Numbered from the stretch's first letter, positions 9,365 through 18,188 are shown. The stretch is 64,000 bases of DNA from Sphaerochaeta globosa str. Buddy (GCF_000190435.1 NC_015152.1:254458-318457); one strand, 5' to 3'. Translations and numbers: made by a program. Notes: a model not told the origin generated them from the sequence alone.

Positions 9365-9540
9365 ATGGATGAGAGTAATTTTGAATTATTACTGGAGAGT
9401 GTAAAGAAGCTGGTGCAATTCTGCGTAAGGAGAAAAAGCCTGCGAGGGTATTTGCTGTTGATCTATCTGATTCAAAGGATTCGCTCATGATTGGGAAAAC
9501 CTGTAATGATCAGCAACTTTTCAGGGCAGTTACTACTGAG
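9365..9540 (+). pseudogene. Decayed HTH antitoxin (NadS/HigA-like) fragment with frameshift
   Basis: Translation from ATG 9365 gives MDESNFELLLESVK and, after a one-base shift near 9413, EAGAILRKEKKPARVFAVD. Joined, these match the N-terminal signature of the NadS/HigA-like antitoxin family (ELLESV.EAG.ILR.E..PSRVF), whose HTH domain would follow. The frame then runs into unrelated sequence and stops about 9540. A run of A at the shift point is one base short. The rest of the 9126-9509 gap holds the ROK promoter and nothing else recognisable. Family call is from recall of the motif, so moderate confidence. Confidence 0.5.
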
Positions 9541-10229
9541 TGATGAAGAGTTTTCCGGAAAGCTGTAAAGCTTGAACACTGCTCAGAGATAGAGAGAGGA
9601 CTGATACTTCCCTCATCTATCAACTGTACCAGGTATTCTCGCGATGGATGGTCTCCGATCAACAGTTCCAATTGCTTTTTGACATCAAATGAACTTGCTC
9701 TGTTTCCAGTTCTTGTTTCATACGTTTCAGATGGATTATCGTGGTCTTTGTGTGCTTGAAGCAACCATGCTTCAGACTTTGGTCGAGGTACCATGGGTAC
9801 CCCAAAGTGAAATTCTTCCAGTAAAAAACCATTTTCAATAGAATCCCATTTATCTTGCCATTCATCCTTTGATCTGGAACCATCACCATCACGAAATAGG
9901 ACGGCAATATAGGGACATCCTTCTTCTTGCATTTTTTGTTTTGCATAGCTGCCAAGTACTTGTGCGTTTGCTCTGAAAAAGCCTCTGCTCTTTCCGAATT
10001 TTTTGCCAGAGAGTTTGGTTACTCTGGGCTTCTTACGTTGTAACAGTTCCTGTTCACTGCAAAACTCAAGGATATCCTCATGTTCCCCTTCAGTTTCACG
10101 AGGAGAATAGCCAAGAATTGGAGTAACAAGGATGTCAATAAAGCATGCCATAGGACCATGCAGAAATGTGTTATCTTGTGCTCTCGTTCCAATATCAGTG
10201 GGACCTTCGCCTGAAAGGAGGAATTTCAT
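9510..10229 (-). CDS. TOPRIM/DUF4276-like putative nuclease, partner of ATPase
   Basis: The protein opens MKFLLSGEGPTDIG, an acidic GEGxTD motif typical of TOPRIM-like DUF4276/RloB proteins. A later AVLFRDGDGSRS supplies a DxD-like second motif and MVPRPKSEAWLL a conserved third block. These are the metal-binding features expected of a nuclease. Its start overlaps the stop of the upstream ATPase by 4 nt (10226-10229), indicating translational coupling. ATPase plus TOPRIM pairs act as split OLD-type anti-phage systems; assignment to that role is inference. Confidence 0.72.
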   Translation of the reverse strand: MKFLLSGEGPTDIGTRAQDNTFLHGPMACFIDILVTPILGYSPRETEGEHEDILEFCSEQELLQRKKPRVTKLSGKKFGKSRGFFRANAQVLGSYAKQKMQEEGCPYIAVLFRDGDGSRSKDEWQDKWDSIENGFLLEEFHFGVPMVPRPKSEAWLLQAHKDHDNPSETYETRTGNRASSFDVKKQLELLIGDHPSREYLVQLIDEGSISPLSISEQCSSFTAFRKTLHHSVVTALKSC

Positions 10230-11392
10230 GTGAATTCATACTCCAGATCTGATGACACCTCTTGCATGGTGGTATCGACGAATACTTCTCCCGGTCCTAG
10301 GAGCCTGAGTTTTTCTCGGGTTCGATTACTTTGGAAATAACGACCGCAGCGGGTATAGCCGGCTGCATTGCGATAGACAAGGAAAACACCATTTTGGGCG
10401 ACTTGATCTTCCAGATAATTAAGAACCATTGGGCTATGCGTAGTGACAATTACCTGTTTCTTGCTATTGACTAAATAATCCATCAAGCGTTCAACCAATT
10501 CAGGGTTGATTCCATTTTCTATTTCGTCCAGCAAGAGGCATGTGTGGTTGGTTTGCATCTGTGAGATGATGGTTAAGATTCTTAACATGCCATCATTGAG
10601 ATGCGTTGTTTCAGTCTCTAGTCGGTTTTTACTGCCGTTCTCAAATGATTCACTTACAGTGATGGTCTTCCAGCCTGCTCTGAGTGAGGATGAGAGTATG
10701 GAAGTTACTTGTGGGTAGAACGCTTGCAACTGTGTAAGAATTGTTCGCTTGTTCTCAGTTGAGAGCCCATGGAAGAATGCAGTGAGCTTTTCCCCTCCGA
10801 TTCCCACATCATCAGCTGCTCTACTACGAGTTTTAATCAATTGAGGATTTAAGAGTTCCAGAGATTTCATTCCTTGTGAAAAACTAAAAATGGCGCCAAT
10901 GGCGGGAGCCTTCTGTACATCAAATTTATACACACTGAGAATTGACCCTTGGTAGAGTAAGTCTTTTACTGGAATAGCAGATGATTCTCCAGCAATGAAT
11001 ATGTTCAATTTACCGTCCTGCACCGAAAAAATGGTTTTATCGTCTTCTGTTACTTTTTCCTGGGTGCATCGGATGGCTTGCTTGTTGTACGTACCGCTCC
11101 AAACTACTGATTTGCCTTGGTACAATAAAGAGATACTGAATGTGATGGTAGTTTTTTTTGTAAATTTACTTGTAAGTTCTTCGTGTTTCCAACCACGTTT
11201 ATCAAGCCAGGAATCAATACGACCTTGGGGGAGTTGAGCAAGAAAGTCGAAAGCCTGCAGGATTGTGGATTTACCGCTGCCATTCAAGCCGACAAGGCAT
11301 GAGAAGGCTGGAATATCTTGGATATCCTTTTTAGGAGGAAATGAGAAATCTATAAGAGACTTGAAATTATCAAGATACAATCTCGTGAGCAT
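10226..11392 (-). CDS. AAA ATPase (OLD/RecF-like), second putative defence module
   Basis: MLTRLYLDNFKSLIDFSF is the classic N-terminus of AAA_21/OLD-like ATPases. Walker A is GLNGSGKST (about residue 36); the signature-like LNDGMLRIL is followed by Walker B CLLLDEIENGINPE and VIVTTHSPMVLNYL. All catalytic motifs are intact. It overlaps the TOPRIM-like gene and forms a two-gene unit next to the higBA locus, a setting common for defence islands. It is not closely similar in sequence to the ATPase at 1256-2407, so the two modules are separate acquisitions. Confidence 0.85.
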   Translation of the reverse strand: MLTRLYLDNFKSLIDFSFPPKKDIQDIPAFSCLVGLNGSGKSTILQAFDFLAQLPQGRIDSWLDKRGWKHEELTSKFTKKTTITFSISLLYQGKSVVWSGTYNKQAIRCTQEKVTEDDKTIFSVQDGKLNIFIAGESSAIPVKDLLYQGSILSVYKFDVQKAPAIGAIFSFSQGMKSLELLNPQLIKTRSRAADDVGIGGEKLTAFFHGLSTENKRTILTQLQAFYPQVTSILSSSLRAGWKTITVSESFENGSKNRLETETTHLNDGMLRILTIISQMQTNHTCLLLDEIENGINPELVERLMDYLVNSKKQVIVTTHSPMVLNYLEDQVAQNGVFLVYRNAAGYTRCGRYFQSNRTREKLRLLGPGEVFVDTTMQEVSSDLEYEFT

Positions 11393-11515
11393 GCGGTAAC
11401 CTCCATATGCAAAAGTATAACAGAAAGAGGAAAGGATGGGAACGAAATAGTGGTTAACTTACAAGCAGAGGATTTTTGTACAGACTTGTTAAAACAAATG
11501 TTCATCAGAAAGGAA

Positions 11516-11719
11516 CTAGCAGTTTTCTCCATAATTTCCGTCAAATCGGCTCTTCAACCCATTTACATGAGAAAAAGGAAGTAAAGCATCGTGCTGTAGT
11601 CTAGCTACAACCAAACCTGGATGAATTGCGATTGTCTTTGCAAATTCAACTACGGATGAAGTAGTGAAAACCTCCTGTTTGATAAATTCAGAGTAGGCTG
11701 ATTCATTAATAAAAAATGT
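11516..11719 (-). pseudogene. 3' fragment of the split HigA/ImmA-IrrE antitoxin gene
   Basis: Reading the minus strand from the target duplication gives TFFINESAYSEFIKQE, then FAKTIAIHPGLVVARLQHDA and a stop at 11516-11518. This is the C-terminal end of the ImmA/IrrE-type domain (the IHPG-VV-RLQHD motif is typical). Removing the IS element and one copy of the 8-bp duplication joins it in frame to the 12916-13808 segment and restores a 362-residue protein. No start codon of its own is expected to be used. Confidence 0.88.
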
Positions 11720-12923
11720 AAACCCTCTTTTGCACAGTGTTGGTAAACTGTTAGCAAAATATTGAAATTAGTGGTAAGGTAATAAGGCATTGAGAGGGCG
11801 ATGGAGCAGAAGATGTGGTAGTCCCTGCCCATTGTTCTCCCAATGCTTAGGACTACCACAATGCCCAAGCATATCACTTCATCCAGGAAGGAGACACCCT
11901 GGACCGGCAAGGACGATGCGACCCCGTTGCAATCATTCATTGATGCAATCAATCTGTCCAACTACAAGAAGAAGCATCCCTCAATTTCGGACACCGAAGA
12001 AAGTGAGCTTCTCAACTCCTATGCACCCCAGGAGTGCCGGTATTGCCAGAGCCTCAAGATCCAGAAATACGGATTCACGAGCAACCATGTCAGACGTTAC
12101 CGGTGTTCGGATTGCGAAAGGACTTTCACGGTCACAACGGGCACCATATTCGACAACCACAAGATACCCATAAGCGAATGGGTGGATTATCTGCTCGGCT
12201 TGTTCAGGATGCAGAGCTTCAACTCAGTATCGAAATCAAACAGAAACAGCGACACAACAACGAATTACTGGACATCCAAACTCTGCCTTACACTCAGGGG
12301 ATACCAAGATACTATTGTTCTCAGGGGAAAAGCTTACATCGATGAGACCTTCTACAAGCTGAGGAAAGAAGATATCCAGATGAAGGAGGATGGGCTGCAG
12401 TATCGTGGTCTATCACGAAACCAGATCTGCATGGGGATAGGATGCGATCTCTCCGGCCATGTTTTCTGTACCATCGAGGGGAACGGAAAGACATCCTCCA
12501 AGAAAACGTTGGAGGCATTCCTTCATCATATCGAGCCAGGGACAACCCTTGTCCATGATAGAGAGAAAAGCCATGACAGTCTGGTGAAAGACCTGCACTT
12601 GGTGAGTGAAGCTCATAGCTCGAAGTCGCTCAAAGGCTTGCCTGACAAGGAAAATCCAATGAACGAAATCAACCAGCGCTGTCGACAGCTCAAGCAGTTC
12701 CTGAACTCGCATTCCGGTTTTGACAGAGCCAATCTCTCTGATTACTTGAACCTCTTTTGCTTTTTATTGTCAATCCTCCCAACGACCCGTACAAAAAGAT
12801 TGAAACTCTACTCAACAGGGTTTTCGAAAACCCTATTTCGCTCAGTTACAGAGAGAAATACTCAAACTAACGCTCTATTTGCAGTTGGCGACCAACACTG
12901 TGCAAAAGAGGGTTTAAAAATGT
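11712..12923 (+). repeat. 8-bp target-site duplication flanking the IS1595-type element
   Basis: AAAAATGT occurs at 11712-11719 and again at 12916-12923, directly outside the two inverted repeats. Eight base pairs is the duplication size known for IS1595-family insertions. Confidence 0.93.
11720..12915 (+). mobile_element. IS1595-family insertion sequence, 1196 bp, complete
   Basis: Perfect 24-bp terminal inverted repeats lie at 11720-11743 and 12892-12915 (outer end AAACCCTCTTTTGCACAG). One transposase gene fills the element. It sits inside the antitoxin gene of a higBA locus. Perfect ends, perfect duplication and an intact transposase indicate a recent and probably still mobile insertion. 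Confidence 0.93.
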
Positions 12924-12940
12924 TTGGGCAAAGTGATTAG
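11861..12940 (+). CDS. IS1595-family transposase (ISXO2-like)
   Basis: An N-terminal zinc ribbon is visible as CRYCQSLKIQKYGF and YRCSDCERTFTV (about residues 60-85), followed by the ISXO2-like DDE domain with YIDETFYK and LVHDREKSH as the first two acidic blocks. ATG 11861 has AGGA nine bases upstream; ATG 11843 is also in frame. An oddity: the reading frame passes through the right inverted repeat (ends 12915) and stops only at 12938-12940 in host DNA, so the last eight residues depend on the insertion site. Confidence 0.88.
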   Translation: MPKHITSSRKETPWTGKDDATPLQSFIDAINLSNYKKKHPSISDTEESELLNSYAPQECRYCQSLKIQKYGFTSNHVRRYRCSDCERTFTVTTGTIFDNHKIPISEWVDYLLGLFRMQSFNSVSKSNRNSDTTTNYWTSKLCLTLRGYQDTIVLRGKAYIDETFYKLRKEDIQMKEDGLQYRGLSRNQICMGIGCDLSGHVFCTIEGNGKTSSKKTLEAFLHHIEPGTTLVHDREKSHDSLVKDLHLVSEAHSSKSLKGLPDKENPMNEINQRCRQLKQFLNSHSGFDRANLSDYLNLFCFLLSILPTTRTKRLKLYSTGFSKTLFRSVTERNTQTNALFAVGDQHCAKEGLKMFGQSD

Positions 12941-13808
12941 CTGCCTGTTCCTTCTCATCTTGAATTCCATTTTCGATATCGAGAGTGATTATTGGTTCTT
13001 TTTTGGAATAGTGTAGGACAAGATGGCCGATTTCATGCATGAGAGCAAACCATGCATGATCATGTGTCTTGAACCGTAAGCTCAAATAGATGGCGGGATG
13101 TTTCTTGTAGGTGGATAGTGCCCCTCTGATTTTTGCTTGGGAAATGGGCTCATGTATTACCAGATAAATTCCTGCTTGGTTCAACAGCTCCCGTGCCTCA
13201 GTGAGGGATGCTGGAGCATCACTAGTATTGGCAATTACTTTTAATTTCGGTAACAGAGTTTTCAGGAGAACTTCGTTATACTGATTCTCAAGATGCTCAT
13301 TCTGTACCTCTACCTCTTCACGACAAAGATTCAGCCAAATTGCAATAGCTTCGAGAGTGCCCCCATCTTGCATACACGAGACACCCATCGTTGCATAGAC
13401 CCTCTCAAACTGAGAGAAATCGCTGATCTGAAGTAAGGATAGCATTTGATCAGCTTGCTTTTGGAGACTCCATCCAAAATCTTTGAAGACTTCATTGAAT
13501 TTGAATCTCTTGGCAATGAGCTGTAATTCTTTTGAATCTGCTGAATATGCGGGGCTTTGTTCCCTAGCTACCGCCTCTCGGTATTTTGTTTCATAATTCA
13601 ACCAGTACGAAGCAGGGACTCCGGTCAAAACCTTTTCTAATTTCAAGGCTGTTTCTTCGGTCAGTCTACTTGTCCCGTTGAGTACATGTGACAAGTGTTT
13701 TTCACTAATTCCCGTTCTTTGTGACAACTCCTTCTGAGTGATTTCATAGGAGTCTAGATATTCTTTAATTACTTTTCCTGTTGGAGTGCTCGCTAGAACT
13801 TTGCTCAT
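12916..13808 (-). pseudogene. higA: 5' part of HigA-type antitoxin with ImmA/IrrE domain, split by IS
   Basis: The N-terminal XRE helix-turn-helix (ITQKELSQRTGISEKHLSHVLNGTSRL, about residues 24-50) is intact, followed by the ImmA/IrrE peptidase-like domain with its HEIGHLVLHY zinc motif. After residue 297 the IS1595-type element interrupts the gene; the open frame continues a further 16 codons into the IS and stops at 12867. The truncated product would keep the DNA-binding domain and HExxH motif but lose about 65 C-terminal residues, which are found at 11516-11719. It follows higB, the usual toxin-first order. Confidence 0.88.
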
Positions 13809-13847
13809 GTACTACCCCCCATTTCTCTTCATGGATATCTGAACCGT

Positions 13848-14162
13848 TTAGTGATAATCACAAATTTGTAAAATCTTGATTTTTGTGATGGATGAGAGAT
13901 CATGTTCAGACCATGTGCCATACGGCTCAAAGATAATTCGATAATTCTTGGAGACATCAACGCTCCAATAGTTTGCCATGTTTCCTGATAGCTTATGACG
14001 TCTTGGAGGAGGTGTCATAGGTATTTCTTCAAGTGAGTTTGCTGCTTCAAATTCCGCCAACCTATTACCTATCGAATCTGCAATATTTCCATGCTTGGAT
14101 TTGCGCAACCGTTCATTGGTTAAGACCAACTCATCTTTTCTGGAAGCAAAATAGACATCCAA
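13848..14162 (-). CDS. higB: HigB-type toxin (RelE/ParE superfamily)
   Basis: About 104 residues ending SSITKIKILQICDYH, the characteristic HigB C-terminus, with KLSGNMANYWSVDVSKNYRIIFE as the RelE-fold core. Members cleave mRNA in the ribosome. I place the start at the TTG at 14162: an AGGAGG lies 6 nt upstream and the resulting N-terminus MDVYF matches the family. The upstream ATG at 14177 would coincide with the predicted transcription start and has no ribosome site. The toxin gene is intact while its antitoxin gene is broken, so the cell either tolerates a weak toxin or the truncated antitoxin still works. Confidence 0.85.
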   Translation of the reverse strand: MDVYFASRKDELVLTNERLRKSKHGNIADSIGNRLAEFEAANSLEEIPMTPPPRRHKLSGNMANYWSVDVSKNYRIIFEPYGTWSEHDLSSITKIKILQICDYH

Positions 14163-14183
14163 AGATTGCCTCCTCATAGAAGG

Positions 14184-14212
14184 AGTATAATAAAATTAAC
14201 CTTATAGGTCAA
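14184..14212 (-). promoter_or_regulatory. higBA promoter
   Basis: On the minus strand TTGACC (14207-14212) and TATACT (14184-14189) are separated by exactly 17 nt. The expected transcription start falls about 14177, which supports the downstream TTG as the higB start codon. Confidence 0.75.
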
Positions 14213-14379
14213 TCTTCTTATTTTGCTAGTATCCGTGATAGTGAGAATCTCATTGCAATTTTACCAATTTGAGGGACTAAGTAATTCCTTCCACATTGCT
14301 TTTTGGGACGTTTTATAGGGTAATAACTATAAAAAACTCAGGAAAAATCCCCAGTTTATACGGCTATACCCCAATAAAG

Positions 14380-15291
14380 TCACAGGCTTGTTCTTGAGAA
14401 GTTTGTTCTAGCCAGCAGGCAAGCACCTGCTAATGCAGTCCCTCGAGCTGTAATAATCTGCAGCTGTGGAAGAGCTTCTCTCAATGCTTGCATAAACAGC
14501 GGTCGCACCAGCGGATCTTTCTCCAGCACTCCCCCAGCCAGCACAAGCTCCTTGGCTGTAATGGCAGGATTCTGTACCGACACCACCAAGGCAACCAGTT
14601 CTTTGGCTGCACACTGAAGAATATCGGTTGCCAAAGGATCGCCTTCCTTGGCAAACACCGTCACCAAGGGGGCAAGCTTGGCAATATCGGCCTTGGAGGC
14701 CTCTCGGTGTACATAGGCAATGAGGTCCTCTGCCTTGGAGAGGGAGCAACCTTCCACCAGGGAACCTAGCATATTGGTGTTCAAGTCTCTGTGTTCCAAA
14801 GACCGCAGTGAACGAATAAGAGCCTGGTGGGCTATCCAATAGGCAGAGCCTTCATCGCCAAGCAGGTAGCCGAATCCGCCTGCACGCAAAAGAGTGCCAT
14901 CAGAGCTTCTGCTCAGGGCAAGGCTTCCTGTCCCGCTTATCAGCGCATAGCCTTCCAACCCAGCCAAGCCTCCCACCAACAAAATCTCTCCGTCGCTGCA
15001 GAGGTACACGGGTACCCCAGGCAGTAAAACAGCAAGCATTTCCCTGAAAAGAGCCTTCTCCCGCTCTCTTCCCAGCCCTGCAGAGCCGATACATCCACCT
15101 GCAAAGGGGAAGTAAGCCTCTACCTGTGAGAACAACGCTTTCAGATTCTGCGCTACCTGCTCAGGCTTACCCGTATAGAGATTGGTGGCTCCACCATACA
15201 CCTCCACCACCACATGCCCTACAGAGTCACAGACAGCCAGACGGCTCTGGGTCCCACCCCCGTCAAGGCCGAAGAAGTAGGGGCTGCTCAC
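14380..15291 (-). CDS. N-acetylhexosamine (GlcNAc/MurNAc-type) kinase, BadF/BadG family
   Basis: 303 residues starting MSSPYFFGLDGGGTQSR, the phosphate-1 loop (DGGGT) of the ASKHA kinase fold, with SGTGSLALSRSSDG as the second phosphate loop and GGFGYLLGDEGSAYWIA as the N-acetylglucosamine kinase motif. Such kinases phosphorylate GlcNAc or MurNAc, as in the clostridial MurK. Its start overlaps the murQ stop by 4 nt, so the pair would turn imported amino sugar into MurNAc-6-P and then GlcNAc-6-P. Last gene of the operon. Confidence 0.88.
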   Translation of the reverse strand: MSSPYFFGLDGGGTQSRLAVCDSVGHVVVEVYGGATNLYTGKPEQVAQNLKALFSQVEAYFPFAGGCIGSAGLGREREKALFREMLAVLLPGVPVYLCSDGEILLVGGLAGLEGYALISGTGSLALSRSSDGTLLRAGGFGYLLGDEGSAYWIAHQALIRSLRSLEHRDLNTNMLGSLVEGCSLSKAEDLIAYVHREASKADIAKLAPLVTVFAKEGDPLATDILQCAAKELVALVVSVQNPAITAKELVLAGGVLEKDPLVRPLFMQALREALPQLQIITARGTALAGACLLARTNFSRTSL

Positions 15292-16196
15292 ACGCTCACC
15301 CCTTTCTTATCGAGAGCGCGGTTAATGCTCCCATCACTCTCATCCAGAAGCCGTCTGGCCTCAAGGGCATCCACCTTGAGCATGTGCATCAGCGATGCTA
15401 CGCGGATGTTGCCCTTACTGTGTTTATACAGGTCCTCTGCCTCGACTCGGGAGCACCCGGTAACCTCAATAATGAGGCGCTTGGCGCGGTCCACCAGCTT
15501 CGCATTCAGCGGAAGCAAATCCACCATCAGATTGTTATACACCTTGCCGATGCGGATCATGCTGGCGGTGGTAATCATATTCAACACCAGCTTCTGAGCG
15601 GTACCTGACTTCATGCGTGTCGAGCCGGTAATAATCTCGGCCCCCACCGCCACATAGATTTTATGGTCGGCATGGTCGAATACCGCTGAGTGTTCATTGC
15701 AGCTTATCGCTCCCACCTTGGCCCCAATGCTCTGTGCCCACGCCATGGCCCCGATCACATAGGGTGCCTGGCCGGAAGCTGTAATGCCCACCAGCACATC
15801 GTCCTTGGTGAAGGAACGGCCCTGAAGCTCCAGTACTCCCGCCGTAGCATTATCCTCTGCCGACTCTATCGCATTGGTAAGGGCAGGCAAGCCCCCTGCG
15901 ATAATGCCCTGCACCATCGTAGGCGGAACGCCGAATGTGGGAGGGCACTCAGAGGCATCGAGCACGCCAAGCCTTCCTGAAGTCCCTGCTCCAATATAAA
16001 AGAGCCTGCCGCCTTTCTTGAAGGAGAGCACCACATCGTCAACGAGACTGGCAATGACCGAAATACAATCACCCACCGCAAGGGGGACCTTGCGGTCCTC
16101 CTCGTTGATGATGGAAAGAATCTCGAGGGTGGACTTGGTATCGATACGGTAGGAAGCCGGGTTTCGTTGCTCGGTGGTAGGCAGTGATGATTGCAA
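15288..16196 (-). CDS. murQ: N-acetylmuramic acid 6-phosphate etherase
   Basis: 302 residues, one SIS domain with YIGAGTSGRLGVLDASECPPTFG and the family signature ITGSTRMKSGTAQKLVLNMI. MurQ removes the lactyl ether from MurNAc-6-phosphate to yield GlcNAc-6-phosphate and D-lactate in cell-wall recycling. The gene lies 11 nt after the second permease gene and is coupled to the kinase gene that follows. Length and motifs match the family throughout. Confidence 0.96.
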   Translation of the reverse strand: MQSSLPTTEQRNPASYRIDTKSTLEILSIINEEDRKVPLAVGDCISVIASLVDDVVLSFKKGGRLFYIGAGTSGRLGVLDASECPPTFGVPPTMVQGIIAGGLPALTNAIESAEDNATAGVLELQGRSFTKDDVLVGITASGQAPYVIGAMAWAQSIGAKVGAISCNEHSAVFDHADHKIYVAVGAEIITGSTRMKSGTAQKLVLNMITTASMIRIGKVYNNLMVDLLPLNAKLVDRAKRLIIEVTGCSRVEAEDLYKHSKGNIRVASLMHMLKVDALEARRLLDESDGSINRALDKKGVSV

Positions 16197-16207
16197 GGTT
16201 GTATCTC

Positions 16208-17062
16208 CTATTTGACCGCACCTGCGGTCATTCCCTTGATGAAATACTTGGACATGAAAAGGTACAGCACCAACATAGGCAGTATGGCAATGGAAAGGCC
16301 GGTGAACAACAGGCTCCAGTTGGTACTATGCTGGCCGAAGAACGTTGACAGTCCCACCGGGAGTGTCTTCACCTTATCCGACTGCAAAAAGACCAAGGGG
16401 AAGAAGAAGTCGTTCCAAATAGGAACGGCGTTGTAGATGGTAACCAGGGCGACAGCCGGGGCGACCATCGGCATGACCACCAGCCTATAGATGGCAAAGT
16501 CGTGGCAGCCGTCGATTTTGGCTGCATACTCCAACTCCAGGGGAATACCCTTCATGAACCCAGCCAGAATGAACACCGTGGAGGGCAGGGCCATCGCAAG
16601 GAAAATGAGTATGACCGACAGCGGGTTGTTGATAAGCCCCAAAGTCTTAATAAGCAGGAACAGCGGAATAATTGCTGCCTTCAGTGGCAGCATGATACCG
16701 CTGAGAAACAGCATATACACGACCGTATTCAGCTTATACGTATACCTGCTGATACCATAGGAAGCCATGGAACCGAACAGCAACACCAAGCCCATGGAAA
16801 TGGTGGTAACCAACAAGCTGTTGGTGAAGTAGCGGTTAAAGCCCTTGTCGATCCACACCGTCTTATAGGTAGCGAAGGAAAAAGCCTTGGGAAGTGAGAA
16901 CGGGGTGGTAAGGATGGCCCGGTTGGTCTTAAACGAAGAGAGCACCATGTTCAGCAGGGGATAGAGAATGAGAATGACATAGAGTGACATGCCTGCAAGA
17001 CAGACTGTGATGAACAATCTCTTTCCCAGCGAGGAGCCTTTGTAGCGCAGGTCGGTGATCAT
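16208..17062 (-). CDS. Carbohydrate ABC transporter permease, MalG-type
   Basis: 284 residues with six membrane segments and the EAA loop LEYAAKIDGCHDFAIYRLVVMPMVAP at about residues 185-210. It overlaps the MalF-type gene by 4 nt (17059-17062). With the binding protein at 18228-19502 it should import an amino sugar, probably MurNAc, its peptides or a disaccharide, given the following murQ and kinase genes. No ATPase gene is present in the operon. Confidence 0.92.
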   Translation of the reverse strand: MITDLRYKGSSLGKRLFITVCLAGMSLYVILILYPLLNMVLSSFKTNRAILTTPFSLPKAFSFATYKTVWIDKGFNRYFTNSLLVTTISMGLVLLFGSMASYGISRYTYKLNTVVYMLFLSGIMLPLKAAIIPLFLLIKTLGLINNPLSVILIFLAMALPSTVFILAGFMKGIPLELEYAAKIDGCHDFAIYRLVVMPMVAPAVALVTIYNAVPIWNDFFFPLVFLQSDKVKTLPVGLSTFFGQHSTNWSLLFTGLSIAILPMLVLYLFMSKYFIKGMTAGAVK

Positions 17063-17973
17063 AACTGCACCTCCCGTTTTCTGGTAACAAAAATGGAGAG
17101 CAGTGAAGTAAAGAACGTCAGCACATAAATGACCAAACCGATGGCCGACCCGATCCCGATCTCCGGGCTGCCTGCATCTATCGAACCGAAGGCGGTTCGA
17201 TAGAACAGGGTGCCGATGGTATCGGTAGCGTAGTTGGGAGCGCCATCGAGGCCGGTCATAGTATAAATTTGCTCAAATACATTGAGGCTTCCAATAATGG
17301 TAAGCACTGTGATAATGGTGATGGAAGGAATGATGAGGGGGAAGATAATCTTCCAGAAGAGCTTCCATTCGCCAACACCCTCCAGATACGCTGCCTCCAG
17401 GCACTCGCCGGGGACGTTGTCGATGGCAGCGAGGAACACCAAGGAAGGAAAGCCAACCCACCTCCAGATGTTCACCAGAATAATGGTAGGCGTTGCCAAA
17501 TGCTCAAGGCCAAGCCATGGCCTTTGCAGAACAGCAAGGCCGACCAGCTTGAGAAAGTTGTTCACCAAGCCTGTAGGCTTGAGGTACATACCCCACAGAA
17601 AGCCAACAGCAACAATGGAGAACAACACAGGTATGAAGAAGACTCGTTTGAAGAACTGTGCAAACGGAACATTTCTGCTTAACAGGTATCCAATGAGGAG
17701 TCCGAGGGAATTCTGAATTAAGGTAGTAGAGAGAAACCAGACAAGGTTGTTTTTCAGCGCGTTGAAGAAACGCTCCTGATAGGGAAACGTAGTAAGAAGC
17801 CTACGAAAGTTCTCAAGGCCGACAAAATCCATTCTGATCAGCTGTTTCCAGGAGAACAGGCTGTTGTACAGGGACATGAACAGCGGAAGGAGTATGAAGA
17901 GCCCCACCACCAGAAGGCCCGGGGTGATGAAGAAAGTAATCCAAAGGAGTTTGTTTGTTTGTATTCGTCTCAT
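17059..17973 (-). CDS. Carbohydrate ABC transporter permease, MalF-type
   Basis: The frame is open from 18096, but the ATG at 17973 is favoured: AGGAG is 6 nt upstream and the protein then starts MRRIQTNKLLWITFFITPGLLV, a normal permease N-terminus. The EAA loop is CLEAAYLEGVGEWKLFWKII. The upstream extension MLGKTTKLHGRECTEV is basic, non-hydrophobic and has no site. About 305 residues. Partner of the MalG-type permease. Confidence 0.92.
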   Translation of the reverse strand: MRRIQTNKLLWITFFITPGLLVVGLFILLPLFMSLYNSLFSWKQLIRMDFVGLENFRRLLTTFPYQERFFNALKNNLVWFLSTTLIQNSLGLLIGYLLSRNVPFAQFFKRVFFIPVLFSIVAVGFLWGMYLKPTGLVNNFLKLVGLAVLQRPWLGLEHLATPTIILVNIWRWVGFPSLVFLAAIDNVPGECLEAAYLEGVGEWKLFWKIIFPLIIPSITIITVLTIIGSLNVFEQIYTMTGLDGAPNYATDTIGTLFYRTAFGSIDAGSPEIGIGSAIGLVIYVLTFFTSLLSIFVTRKREVQL

Positions 17974-18188
17974 TCGTTCTCCTGGCTTTGCGCTCAGTGT
18001 TCTGTAGCGGCGTTGTCGGTTCATCCGATAGAACTTTTCGCCGTGCAATACTTCGGTACATTCTCTTCCATGCAACTTGGTTGTTTTTCCAAGCATTACC
18101 TACGTGCTACACGGCGAGTAGGTGGAAAACGTTCAGCGGCTTGGCTGCAACAGCATAACCGCTGAAGAGTATTCTCTTTTGTACACCT

